NCBI RefSeq assembly: GCF_000687455.2
Contig: NZ_JGVW01000047.1
Location: forward strand, 1 to 64,000
Length of the DNA stretch: 64,000 nucleotides
Reading direction: 5' to 3'
Source of the DNA: Burkholderia sp. lig30
GTDB lineage: Bacteria > Pseudomonadota > Gammaproteobacteria > Burkholderiales > Burkholderiaceae
Below the pieces are notes generated by a model. It was not told where the DNA came from and did not search any database. It worked only from the letters and a program-made list of their open reading frames with translations. Below, in pieces: positions 8,815 through 16,750 of this stretch. Each line of letters begins with the position of its first letter. Positions within the stretch are counted from its first letter, which is position 1. Made by a program: the position numbers and the translations under genes.

Positions 8815-8867
8815 AAAATGAAAAATGGCGGTCCGCGCGAGGCCGAAGGCCCGCGCGAACCGCCATT
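8815..8867 (-). terminator. Rho-independent terminator after the Old Yellow Enzyme gene
   Basis: Imperfect inverted repeat of about 20 bp (8824-8844 against 8848-8867, arms AATGGCGG...CCGCCATT, GAA loop). On the minus strand it is followed by a T-rich tail (TTTTTCATTTT at about 8815-8825). It lies 38 bp past the stop of the gene at 8906-10015. Confidence 0.85.
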
Positions 8868-8905
8868 CTATCGGCGGCGGTGCGCCCCCTGTCGGGCGCG
8901 GCCGC

Positions 8906-10015
8906 TCAAGCCGCCTTCGCCGCGACCTTGTAGCGTTCCAGCCAGTGCGCGTACGGCGCGGGCAGCGTCCACGACGGCCGCTCGATGCCGAGCTGCTTCG
9001 CCGCGTAGTACGGCCAGTGCGGATCGGCGAGATGCGCGCGGCCGACCATCACCAGATCCATCTGCTGCTCGGCCACGACGCGCTCGGCGAGCTGCGGCGT
9101 GTCGATGCCCCACGCGGACGCAACCGGCAGGCCGGCCTCGCGGCGCACCCGCTCCGCGATCGGCGCGAGGAACGCCGGCCCCCACGGAATCTGCGCATCC
9201 GGCGTCGAGAAGCCGACGGACACGCTCAACAGGTCGAGCCCTTCGCGCTTGAACTGCTGCGCGAGCACGATCGATTCCGCGAGCGTTTCCTCATCGCGAC
9301 CGTCGTACTCGATCACGCCGAATCGCGCGGTCAGCGGCAGATGCTCGGGCCAGACCTTGCGGACGGCCGCCAGCGTCTCGACGAGAAAGCGGCTGCGGTT
9401 CTCGAGCGAGCCGCCATATTCGTCGTCGCGCCGGTTCGCGTGCGGCGAGAAGAAGCTCTGCGCCAGGTAGCCATGCGCGAAATGCAGTTCGAGCCATTCG
9501 AAACCGGCGTCCAGCGCGCGCTTCGCCGCCGCGACGAAATCCGCCTGCACGCGGGCGATGTCGTCACGCGTCATCGCGCGCGGCACCTTCGGCAGATGCG
9601 CGCCGAACGGCACCGCCGACGGCGCGATCGTCTGCCAGCCACGCGGATCGCCGTCGGCGATGTGGTCGTCGCCTTCCCACGGCCGGTTCGCGCTCGCCTT
9701 GCGGCCCGCGTGCGCGAGCTGGATGCCCGGCACCGCGCCCGCGGCCTTGATCGCGGCGACCGACGGCGCGAACGCCTCGGCCTGCGCGTCACTCCACATC
9801 CCTGCGCAGCCCGGCGTGATCCGGCCTTCCGGCGACACGGCCGTCGCCTCGGCGATCACGAGCCCGGCGCCGCCGCGCGCGATGCCCGCCAGATGCACGT
9901 GATGCCAGTCGTTGACGACGCCATCCTCGGCCACGTACTGGCACATCGGCGGCACCGCGATCCGGTTGCGCAACGTCACGTCCTTCAGTTTGAACGGTTC
10001 GAACAATGCAGACAT
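8906..10015 (-). CDS. NADH:flavin oxidoreductase, Old Yellow Enzyme (YqjM/XenA class)
   Basis: 369 aa FMN TIM barrel. Diagnostic features: PPMCQY near residue 22-27 (the regulatory Cys of the thermophilic-like YqjM/XenA class), LAHAGRKAS, and HFAHGYLAQSFFSPHANRRDDEYGGSLENR, split here by normal spacing, with substrate-binding His and the FMN loop. These enzymes reduce activated C=C bonds, quinones, nitro compounds and N-ethylmaleimide with NAD(P)H. The ATG at 10013-10015 has AAAGGAG upstream. It lies behind the DJ-1-like gene and under a likely TetR repressor, the arrangement expected of an electrophile-detoxification operon such as nemRA in E. coli. Confidence 0.93.
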   Translation of the reverse strand: MSALFEPFKLKDVTLRNRIAVPPMCQYVAEDGVVNDWHHVHLAGIARGGAGLVIAEATAVSPEGRITPGCAGMWSDAQAEAFAPSVAAIKAAGAVPGIQLAHAGRKASANRPWEGDDHIADGDPRGWQTIAPSAVPFGAHLPKVPRAMTRDDIARVQADFVAAAKRALDAGFEWLELHFAHGYLAQSFFSPHANRRDDEYGGSLENRSRFLVETLAAVRKVWPEHLPLTARFGVIEYDGRDEETLAESIVLAQQFKREGLDLLSVSVGFSTPDAQIPWGPAFLAPIAERVRREAGLPVASAWGIDTPQLAERVVAEQQMDLVMVGRAHLADPHWPYYAAKQLGIERPSWTLPAPYAHWLERYKVAAKAA

Positions 10016-10250
10016 CAACCACTCCTTTGATTGGTAATGCAAAACAACAGCAGAGCCCCGCACGCCGATGGCGGCGGAAGGTCCGGATGCACACGCCGCT
10101 TCGTACCGCCCGATGGCGGCAGCCTGCCCACCTGCGGCGCGTCGTCAGGTAAACGCGGAACCGCCCGGTGCGCCGGCGCCGCGGGTATCGTCGGCCATCA
10201 GGCTTCGCGAACGGCGCGGCGGCGGCCGGCGCCGTGCGTATCGCCGGTCA

Positions 10251-10937
10251 TCAGCCTTGCCGGAGCGTCGCGAGCAACGCGGCAGCGGCCGGCTCCGACG
10301 ACGCCGGATTCTGGCCGGTGATCAACAGCCCGTCGGTTTCGACGTGCGGCGTCCAGTCCGCCGCGCGCGCATAGTGCCCGCCGTTGGTCTTCAGCATGTC
10401 CTCGACGAGGAACGGCACCACCTCGGTCAGTTCGACCGCGGCCTCCTCGCTGTTCGAGAAGCCCGTCACGCGCTTGCCCCGGACGACCGATTCGCCGGTC
10501 GACGGCTCCTTCACGTGGCGCAGCACGCCGGGCGCGTGGCAAACCGCGGCCACCGGCTTGCCGGCAGCGAGCGCGCGCTCGATCAACGCGATCGAGTGCA
10601 AATCCTCGGCAAGATCCCACAACGGGCCGTGTCCGCCCGGATAGAACACCGCGTCGAAATCGTCGACCGACACGTCGGCCAGCCTGCGCGTCGACGCGAG
10701 CGCAGCCTTCGCGTCGGGGTCCGCGTCGAAGCGGCGCGTCGCGTCCGTCTGCGCCGCCGGGTCGCTGCTCTTCGGATCGAGCGGGGGCTGGCCGCCCAGC
10801 GGCGACGCGAGCGTCAGCGCCGCGCCGGCGTCCTTGAACGCGTAATACGGCGCGGCGAACTCCTCGAGCCAGAAGCCGGTTTTCTTGCCGGTGTCGCCAA
10901 GCGTGTCGTGCGAAGTCAGTACCACCAGAATCTTCAT
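10251..10937 (-). CDS. Type 1 glutamine amidotransferase-like, DJ-1/PfpI family protein
   Basis: 228 aa. The nucleophile elbow AVCHAPG places Cys133 next to His134, and the acidic residue that supports Cys in HchA-type proteins is present near the N-terminus (TGFWLEE, Glu25/26). Family members include Hsp31/HchA glyoxalase III and other enzymes that clear methylglyoxal or reactive carbonyls. Its ATG overlaps the stop of the small gene upstream (ATGA) and it precedes the Old Yellow Enzyme by 235 bp. Context supports carbonyl or electrophile stress; exact activity is not shown. Confidence 0.88.
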   Translation of the reverse strand: MKILVVLTSHDTLGDTGKKTGFWLEEFAAPYYAFKDAGAALTLASPLGGQPPLDPKSSDPAAQTDATRRFDADPDAKAALASTRRLADVSVDDFDAVFYPGGHGPLWDLAEDLHSIALIERALAAGKPVAAVCHAPGVLRHVKEPSTGESVVRGKRVTGFSNSEEAAVELTEVVPFLVEDMLKTNGGHYARAADWTPHVETDGLLITGQNPASSEPAAAALLATLRQG

Positions 10938-11323
10938 GATCGGACGCTCCTTCGAAAGAACGGAAACGGTGCCGCGCGGTGCGCGCGGCGGCAGGCCGGA
11001 CCGGGCCGGGGTTCAGCGGCTCGGCTCGGGTACGCGATGCCCGGCACGCGCGCCGCGTCATGCGGCAGCCCGTCGGCGCAGCTGTGCCGCGCGAGAACGC
11101 AGGCCGGATGAGTCAGATAGTGCGCCACGCCCTGCGTGAATGCATCGGCGACGTCGTCCGCGATCTGATGTGGCGTCAGGGACGTCTCGACCGGATCGAG
11201 CGCCCGGACGCGCGGGAACGCGCGCAGGCTGCGGAACGACGGCTTCGCGCGCGTCGCCTCGCTGGCGGTCGCGCCGCCACCGAATGCGATTCGCGTCGGA
11301 TTTCGGTCATCGACATGCTCCAT
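10934..11323 (-). CDS. Hypothetical 129-aa protein, first gene of the TetR-controlled operon
   Basis: Not recognised. Support for coding: ATGA overlap with the DJ-1-like gene, mostly G/C third positions through the body, and an ATG 17 bp downstream of the TAGAC-N5-GTCTA operator at 11340-11354. The middle (TPHQIADDVADAFTQGVAHYLTHPA) looks like a folded helical stretch. The last 25 residues are Arg/Pro-rich and less convincing. Alternatively this is an untranslated leader with an accidental open frame. Confidence 0.4.
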   Translation of the reverse strand: MEHVDDRNPTRIAFGGGATASEATRAKPSFRSLRAFPRVRALDPVETSLTPHQIADDVADAFTQGVAHYLTHPACVLARHSCADGLPHDAARVPGIAYPSRAAEPRPGPACRRAHRAAPFPFFRRSVRS

Positions 11324-11339
11324 CTGATTCCGCCACCAT

Positions 11340-11354
11340 TAGACCGGTCGTCTA
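11340..11354. promoter_or_regulatory. Palindromic operator TAGAC-N5-GTCTA, operon side
   Basis: TAGACCGGTCGTCTA, a perfect 5+5 palindrome, lies just upstream of the minus-strand operon starting at 11323. The same arms recur at 12052-12066 in front of the tetR gene. An extra half site follows (GTCTAGACCGTCG). This is a probable binding site of the TetR protein encoded at 11426-12028. Confidence 0.75.
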
Positions 11355-11425
11355 GACCGTCGTACAAAAAAAGCGCGGCGTTGCCGCGCACTGTGACACG
11401 CCGCCGCACCGCGGCGGTGTCGTCG

Positions 11426-12028
11426 TTACGGGTTCCCGGACATGCCGAGCACCTCGCGCGTGGTCGTCATCGCGACCGCGAGCGACCGGCCGTCGTGCCG
11501 GATCTTTTCGACCAGCGTCGCGCCGAGCCAGAGTTCGTACAGCATCGCGGCCGTCTGTTGCGGGTCGAGGCCGGCACCGAGCGAACCGTCTTGCTGCCCT
11601 GCCTCGATGCAGGCGGCGAGCCGCGCGACGATCTGTTCGGTGCCGCGCTGGAGCACCGCGCGCATCGGCTCGGACAGGTCGCAGACCTCCGCGCCGAGCT
11701 TGACGACGAGGCATTTGCCTTGCGGATCGTCGGCGGCCTGCTGCGTCTGCCAGTCGCACCAGTAACGCATCAGGCGTGCGGCGGCCGGGCCGGGCTCGCT
11801 CGCGAAGAGCTGGTCGAGGTGGCTCAGGTAGTCGCTGAAATACGACTCCAGGATCGACTGCCCAAACGCCTCCTTCGAGCCGAAATAGTGATAGAACGAC
11901 CCCTTCGGGATCCCGGCGGTAGCCAGGATCTCGTTCAGGCCGACGCCCGTGAAACCCTTGTGGAGCATGATCGGCTTGGCGGTGTCGAGGATGTGCTGCC
12001 GCACGTCGGCGGTCGAGGTCGCGTTCAT
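11426..12028 (-). CDS. TetR-family repressor of the electrophile-defence operon
   Basis: 200 aa. N-terminal helix-turn-helix (GFTGVGLNEILATAGIPKGSFYHYFGSKEAF, read as two segments) and a ligand domain containing cysteines in GKCLVVKLGAEVCDLS, which could sense reactive electrophiles as Cys-based NemR does. The start at ATG 12026-12028 matches family length; longer frames read into the operator. It has the palindrome TAGAC-N5-GTCTA 24 bp upstream and a second copy in front of the downstream operon, consistent with autoregulation and control of the DJ-1/OYE genes. Confidence 0.88.
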   Translation of the reverse strand: MNATSTADVRQHILDTAKPIMLHKGFTGVGLNEILATAGIPKGSFYHYFGSKEAFGQSILESYFSDYLSHLDQLFASEPGPAAARLMRYWCDWQTQQAADDPQGKCLVVKLGAEVCDLSEPMRAVLQRGTEQIVARLAACIEAGQQDGSLGAGLDPQQTAAMLYELWLGATLVEKIRHDGRSLAVAMTTTREVLGMSGNP

Positions 12029-12051
12029 GGAGCGAGATGATACACGGCAAT

Positions 12052-12066
12052 TAGACCAGTCGTCTA
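12052..12066. promoter_or_regulatory. Palindromic operator TAGAC-N5-GTCTA, tetR side
   Basis: TAGACCAGTCGTCTA, same arms and spacing as 11340-11354, with 14 of 15 bases identical. It lies 24 bp upstream of the TetR start codon on the minus strand. Likely the autoregulatory site. Confidence 0.75.
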
Positions 12067-12276
12067 GCCTCCGTTCATCCACGCAGCGACGATATCGCCC
12101 CGAGCACACGCGCCGCCTGCTCGCCTGCTCGCCTATTCGCTCAGTGCGAGCCGCTCGAGCACCGGATGACCTTGCCGCTCAGGCTTACGGCGCGCTCGCT
12201 CTCCCGATCGCCACAGATGCCCTTCACCACCACTCCCGCAACGAACGGTCGATCCGGCCGCATACTGGCGGCATGC

Positions 12277-12293
12277 CAAAATCGGCCATTTTG
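12277..12293. promoter_or_regulatory. Candidate operator in front of the MocR gene
   Basis: CAAAAT-N5-ATTTTG palindrome (6+5+6 bp) 24 bp before the MocR ATG, in a locally A/T-rich patch of otherwise GC-rich DNA. It could be an autoregulatory or core promoter element. No experiment or close homologue is known to me for this site. Confidence 0.4.
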
Positions 12294-12316
12294 AAAAAAA
12301 TGAGGTAGCCACCCGG

Positions 12317-13774
12317 ATGGATATCGCGATCCGCATCGAAGGCCGTCACGACCTGACGGGACAAATCTACCGGCAGCTTCGCGCCGCAATCGTCGACGGA
12401 CGCGCCGCCGGCGGCACGCGTCTGCCGTCGACGCGCGATCTGGCCGCGCGGCTCGGCGTATCGCGCAAGACGACGCTCGATGCGTTCGAGCGGCTCGGCT
12501 CGGAGGGCTATCTGACGACCCGGCCGGGCGACGGCACGTTCGTCGCCGATGGCCTTGCGCGCGTGCCGCACGAGCCGGACGCTGCGCCATTCGGCCGTGC
12601 TGCGGAGACGCCGGTGGGCGACTCCGCAGTCGCCCACCCCGTATGGGCAGAACTGCCCGACGCGCTGGCGATGCCCGCGCCGCAAACCCCGGCGCGCTTC
12701 GATTTCCGTGGCGGCGTGACCGACAAGGCGCTGTTCCCGTTCGACGCATGGCGGCGCTGCCTGCATCATGCGTTGCGCCAGCAGGCGCGCGGCGTCGGCC
12801 AGTACCACGACCCGGCAGGCGACCAGCAGTTGCGGCTCGCGATCGCCCGTTATGTTGCGTTCAGCCGGGCGGTCGCCTGCAACTGGCCGGACGTGATCGT
12901 GACCCAGGGCGCACAGCAGGCGCTCGACCTGACCGCGCGCGTCGTCGTGCGGCCCGGCGATGTCGTCGCGGTCGAAGACCCGGGCTATCCGCCCGCGCGC
13001 GCTGCATTCACCGCGCTCGGCGCGACCGTGATCGGCGTGCCGGTCGACGCGCACGGGATCACGACCGCACGCCTGCCGGCCGAAGCTCGGCTCGTCTACG
13101 TCACGCCGTCCCACCAGTTCCCGCTCGGGATGCCGATGAGCCTCGAACGCCGCGTCGCGCTGCTCGAGTGGGCGCAGCGGCGGCGTGCCGTCATCATCGA
13201 GGACGACTACGACGGCGAATACCGCTTCGAAGGCCGCCCGATGGAATCGCTGAAGAGCCTCGACCGCGCGGGCCTCGTTGCGTATGTCGGGACCTTCTCG
13301 AAGACGATCTTTCCGGAGTTGCGGATCGGCTACGCGATTCCGCCGCGCTCGCTCCATCCGGCGCTCTGCAAGGCGAAACAGATCGCCGACTGGCACACCT
13401 GCACGTTGACCCAGACGGCGCTCGCGCGCTTCATGCTCGACGGCGACTTCGCGCGGCATCTGCGCCGCATGCAGAAGCACTACGACGCGCGGCGCACGAT
13501 GCTGATCGCGCATCTGCGGCGCGGACTCGCGCCGTGGCTCGACGCGATCGTGCCGGCCGCGGGAATCCACCTCGCCGCGCGCCTCAAGCCCGGGCTCGAC
13601 GAGGCCGCGCTGATCGACGCCGCACGCAGCCGCGACATCGGGCTGTACGGGATTTCGGCCTTTCACGTCGGCGTGCCGCGCGGCGCGGGGCTGCTGTTCG
13701 GCTACGGGGGCATCGACGCACCCCGCATCGACGTGGCGCTCGCGCAGCTCGCCGCGATGCTGAACGGCGACTGA
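12317..13774 (+). CDS. MocR-type regulator (GntR helix-turn-helix fused to aminotransferase fold)
   Basis: 485 aa. The N-terminal GntR winged helix (residues about 12-80, RLPSTRDLAARLGVSRKTTLDAF) is joined by a roughly 45-residue linker to a class I aminotransferase-like domain. That domain has the PLP lysine in GTFSKTIFPELRIGY and the cofactor Asp/Tyr region EDDYDGEYR. MocR proteins use PLP or its adducts as effectors; PdxR and GabR are examples. No vitamin B6 or GABA gene is adjacent, so the target is unknown. GAGG precedes the ATG by about 9-10 nt. Confidence 0.92.
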   Translation: MDIAIRIEGRHDLTGQIYRQLRAAIVDGRAAGGTRLPSTRDLAARLGVSRKTTLDAFERLGSEGYLTTRPGDGTFVADGLARVPHEPDAAPFGRAAETPVGDSAVAHPVWAELPDALAMPAPQTPARFDFRGGVTDKALFPFDAWRRCLHHALRQQARGVGQYHDPAGDQQLRLAIARYVAFSRAVACNWPDVIVTQGAQQALDLTARVVVRPGDVVAVEDPGYPPARAAFTALGATVIGVPVDAHGITTARLPAEARLVYVTPSHQFPLGMPMSLERRVALLEWAQRRRAVIIEDDYDGEYRFEGRPMESLKSLDRAGLVAYVGTFSKTIFPELRIGYAIPPRSLHPALCKAKQIADWHTCTLTQTALARFMLDGDFARHLRRMQKHYDARRTMLIAHLRRGLAPWLDAIVPAAGIHLAARLKPGLDEAALIDAARSRDIGLYGISAFHVGVPRGAGLLFGYGGIDAPRIDVALAQLAAMLNGD

Positions 13775-13883
13775 TACCCGGGAATGAAGGCGGCCAGCGG
13801 CCGACGCCGAGATGCGGGGACGAATCGCGGATCACGCATGCGCCCCCATCGTCGATCCACCGCGTCTACTGCGTCTATCGGGC

Positions 13884-14957
13884 CTATCGGCTCCACATGA
13901 CCGCGTGCCGCTGGCCACTCGCCGTCGTCGCCTCGCCAACCACCTGGCCGCGCTCATTGATCCCGGCAGCCGAGCTGCCGTTCCCGCCGGGAAGCGTTCC
14001 GAGATCCGTCATCACCCCGCCCTCATACAGGAACGCGTGGCTTTGCCCGGTCGCGGTGTCCGCCGTGCCGACCACCTGACCACGGTTGTTGATCCCTGAA
14101 GCCGAACTGGAATGGCCGCCAGGCAACGTGCCCAGGTCGGTCATGGTTCCGCCCTGATACAGGAACGCGTGGAAATATCCGCTGGCGGCGGTCGCATCGC
14201 CGACGATCTGCCCGCGATCGTTGATCGCATTGGCCTCGCTGAACTGGCCGCCCGGGAGCGTGCCCAGATCCGTCATCGCGCCGTTGTCGAACAGAAACGC
14301 GTGCGGCGGCTCGATGTGATGGATCATCAGGCCGGACACGCCGACCACCTGCCCGCGGTTGTTGATCGCCGAAGCCGAGCTGTCGAGATACCCCGGGAGC
14401 ACGCCAAGATCGTTGAAGCGCCCGTTTTCGAACATGAACGCGTGCCCTTCCCCTCGCCGCCCATTCACCAGGAGCCCGACCACCTGCCCGTGGCCGTGCT
14501 GATTGACGCCGTTCGCGGCGCTCGCGGCATAGTTCGGGGGGATACCGAGATCCGCCATCACCCCGCCTTCATACAGGAACGCGTGATCAGGCTGGGGGCC
14601 CACGGTGCTCAGCCCGGCGTCCCCGCTTCCGACGATCTGACCGCGCTCGTTGATTCCCGACGCCGAGCTGATGTCTCCCCCCTGAATGGTGCCGAGGTCG
14701 GCCATGACGCCGTGCTGATAGAGAAACGCGTGGACGATGAACGCTTGACCCGCGACATCCGCCTCGCCGACCACCTGGCCGCGGTCGTTGATCGCGGTCG
14801 CGGAGCTGTAGGTTCCTCCGGGAAGCGTGCCCAGATCCTGGATCGCGAGTGATTGGGCCCACGAGGGCTGGAAGGCGCCGAAGCACATCGCGGCAAAGAT
14901 CGTCGTTGCCCGGAAAGCGCGCGTTGCGCTGCCGAATCGCCCGCATGCGGATTGCAT
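13884..14957 (-). CDS. Exported HAF-repeat protein
   Basis: 357 aa. Signal peptide (about 1-35, cleavage near PSWAQS), then seven repeats of about 44-46 residues. Each has DLGTLPGG, SSASGINxRGQVVG and HAFLYxGGVM elements, the pattern of extracellular HAF-family repeats. These resemble beta-propeller-like cell-surface or secreted repeats; biological role unknown. The third repeat is aberrant (DLGIPPNYAA, NQHGHGQVVG). AAGGAG lies 6 nt before the ATG. It appears monocistronic and convergent with the MocR gene. Confidence 0.85.
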   Translation of the reverse strand: MQSACGRFGSATRAFRATTIFAAMCFGAFQPSWAQSLAIQDLGTLPGGTYSSATAINDRGQVVGEADVAGQAFIVHAFLYQHGVMADLGTIQGGDISSASGINERGQIVGSGDAGLSTVGPQPDHAFLYEGGVMADLGIPPNYAASAANGVNQHGHGQVVGLLVNGRRGEGHAFMFENGRFNDLGVLPGYLDSSASAINNRGQVVGVSGLMIHHIEPPHAFLFDNGAMTDLGTLPGGQFSEANAINDRGQIVGDATAASGYFHAFLYQGGTMTDLGTLPGGHSSSASGINNRGQVVGTADTATGQSHAFLYEGGVMTDLGTLPGGNGSSAAGINERGQVVGEATTASGQRHAVMWSR

Positions 14958-15390
14958 CGTTTACTCCTTCGGATAGTCACCCGGCACTGGCGTCGTCGCT
15001 CGGGGAACCGCATTTGCAGACGCGGCAGGATGCAATGGCCGGCGTATCGACGACAGTTCCAGGGAGGGCCCTGGCTGACGGGTCAAGAGATCGCAATTCA
15101 CGCATGAATCGCGCCACGACCGTCCGCTCAAGGCGTCCGAAGCGACCTCCCGGGACCAACGGCGAATACGCGCCGGAAATGATTCAACGAAGAAACGCGT
15201 TGGCGGGGATTGCCCGTCTTCACCGCATGCCGTGCCCCCGCCAAACACGTTCTTTCCGTGCTTCGCGACAGCTGCTTGCAGGACACTGGTTACCTTGTTT
15301 TGCTGAAAACTGGTCATTTGAACAGGCCGGCATCCGCTCTAAGCTGGATTCCGTCGCGCCCCAGTGCGCATTTACGAAGCGAGATCCACG
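14958..15390. other. 433-bp intergenic region
   Basis: Separates the divergent HAF-repeat and AhpD-like genes. Only low-quality open frames are present, with third positions much less GC-biased than the neighbours. A/T-rich blocks around 15290-15325 (TTGTTTTGCTGAAAAC) could hold the promoter of the AhpD-like gene. I see no clear repeat, RNA gene or operator. Confidence 0.6.
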
Positions 15391-15828
15391 ATGCAGCCGC
15401 GTCTGAACTTCTACACCGCCAATCCCGATGCCATCAAGGCAATGCGCACGCTCGAAGCGCACCTCGCGAAAAGCGCCCTCGAAAAACCGCTGACCGAACT
15501 CGTGCGCCTGCGCGCGTCGCAGATCAACGGCTGCGCGTTCTGCGTGGACATGCACACGGCCGATGCCCGCCAGGGCGGCGAGACGGAGCGCCGGCTCGCC
15601 ACGGTCGTCACGTGGCGCGAAACGCCGTTCTTCACCGATCGCGAGCGCGCGGCGCTCGAATGGACCGAGGCGCTCACGCTGATCGCCGACGACCGGGTGC
15701 CGGACGCTGTCTGGGAATCCGTGAAGCCGCATTTCAGCGAAGAAGAGCTGGTCGACCTGACCCTGCTCGTATCGGCCATCAACGGATGGAACCGTCTGGC
15801 GATCGCGTTTCGCAAGCTGCCCGCGTGA
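15391..15828 (+). CDS. AhpD-like carboxymuconolactone decarboxylase family protein
   Basis: 145 aa. The helical AhpD core has the redox motif NGCAFCVDMH (CxxC then His three residues on), preceded by ELVRLRASQI. This subfamily, common in Burkholderia, acts as an alkylhydroperoxidase-like thiol reductase or remains uncharacterised. The start is taken at ATG 15391, which restores the usual MQPRLNFY beginning; an in-frame GTG at 15364 is possible. Single gene, followed by a 13-bp repeat array and a hairpin. Confidence 0.88.
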   Translation: MQPRLNFYTANPDAIKAMRTLEAHLAKSALEKPLTELVRLRASQINGCAFCVDMHTADARQGGETERRLATVVTWRETPFFTDRERAALEWTEALTLIADDRVPDAVWESVKPHFSEEELVDLTLLVSAINGWNRLAIAFRKLPA

Positions 15829-15862
15829 CGCACCGGCGTTGACTCGGGCAGCCACCCCTCGC

Positions 15863-15930
15863 GCCGGTCGTCCGCGCCGGTCGTCCGCGCCGGTCGTCCG
15901 CGCCGGTCGTCCGCGCCGGTCGTCCGCGCC
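15863..15930. repeat. 13-bp tandem array, five copies plus partial
   Basis: GCCGGTCGTCCGC repeated exactly five times (15863-15927), then GCC. It lies 35 bp after the AhpD-like stop and directly before a perfect hairpin. Confidence 0.95.
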
Positions 15931-15956
15931 GTGCGGCGGCTTTACCGCCGCCGCAC
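15931..15956 (+). terminator. Perfect 10-bp hairpin after the AhpD-like gene
   Basis: GTGCGGCGGC, loop TTTACC, GCCGCCGCAC. A strong stem but with no T-run directly after it, so it is a possible rather than a canonical terminator. It sits immediately after the 13-bp repeat array. Confidence 0.5.
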
Positions 15957-16031
15957 GAACGCATGACGCCCCCTCTTTCGCCCCGTCACACGACCCACGT
16001 CAAACCCGCCACCGCTCTTTCCTTGAATTTA

Positions 16032-16049
16032 ACTAACCCATCAATTAGT
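16032..16049. promoter_or_regulatory. Candidate TetR operator ACTAA-N8-TTAGT
   Basis: 18-bp palindrome ACTAACCCATCAATTAGT, 8 bp before the ATG of the TetR gene that heads the ABC efflux operon. Position and A/T richness fit an autorepressor site overlapping the promoter or ribosome region. Confidence 0.65.
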
Positions 16050-16057
16050 GTTTCTGC

Positions 16058-16750
16058 ATGAACGCGAAGCCCATCGCCACGAAACCGCGCGGCCGCCGTC
16101 CGTCGACCGAGGATGTCGACGTGCGCGGCCAGATGCTGGACATCGCCACGCGCCTGTTCGCCGAGCGCGGCATCGCCGCCACCACGGTCGCGCAGATCGC
16201 GGACGAAGCCGGCGTCACATCGGCGATGGTTCACTACTACTTCACGAATCGCGCGCATCTGCTCGACGCGATCGTCGAGGAGCGTCTGGTGCCGGTCATC
16301 GAATACGTGTGGGGGCCGACCGATGCCCGCATCGAGCACGATCCGTTCGCGCTCGTCGACGAACTCGTGTCCCGCTTCTTCGACGTGACCGGCCGGATGC
16401 CGTGGCTGCCGCCGCTGTGGCTGCGCGAGATCGTCAACGAAGGCGGGCTGCTGCGCGAGCGGATGATCGACCGCATCCCGGTCGAGCACCTCAAGCGTTT
16501 CGCGGAACGCATCCGGCTCGCCCAGCAGGCGGGCACGGTCAACCCGGCGCTCGATCCGCTGTTGCTGTTCAATTCGGTGATCGCGCTCGTGATGCTGCCG
16601 CTCGCGACCTCGAAAGTGTGGCAGAGCGCACGCGGGCTCCCGCCGCTCGACCGCGCCTCGCTCCAGCGGCATGTCGCCGCGCTGCTCGAATGCGGGATGC
16701 GCCCCGCCGCCACGCCCCGCGATTCGGGCGCGACGCGGAGCACGCCATGA
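16058..16750 (+). CDS. TetR-family regulator of ABC efflux operon (CecR-like position)
   Basis: 230 aa. The DNA-binding domain has AERGIAATTVAQIADEAGV then SAMVHYYFTNRAHLLDA. The larger C-terminal domain resembles the YbiH/CecR type, which controls an adaptor-ABC exporter operon in E. coli. It is the first gene of a five-gene operon, its stop overlaps the adaptor start (ATGA, 16747-16750), and the palindrome at 16032-16049 lies just upstream, so autorepression of the whole operon is likely. The ligand is probably a pump substrate. Confidence 0.88.
   Translation: MNAKPIATKPRGRRPSTEDVDVRGQMLDIATRLFAERGIAATTVAQIADEAGVTSAMVHYYFTNRAHLLDAIVEERLVPVIEYVWGPTDARIEHDPFALVDELVSRFFDVTGRMPWLPPLWLREIVNEGGLLRERMIDRIPVEHLKRFAERIRLAQQAGTVNPALDPLLLFNSVIALVMLPLATSKVWQSARGLPPLDRASLQRHVAALLECGMRPAATPRDSGATRSTP

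Noticed and set aside
12133-12336. 67-codon minus-strand frame in the TetR/MocR gap
   Set aside because: Overlaps the MocR start and candidate operator, and has no ribosome site or recognisable motif.
14961-15317. 118-codon minus-strand frame upstream of the HAF-repeat gene
   Set aside because: Third-position GC is much lower than in neighbouring genes, no domain is recognisable, and its 3' end is the ribosome site of the HAF gene.
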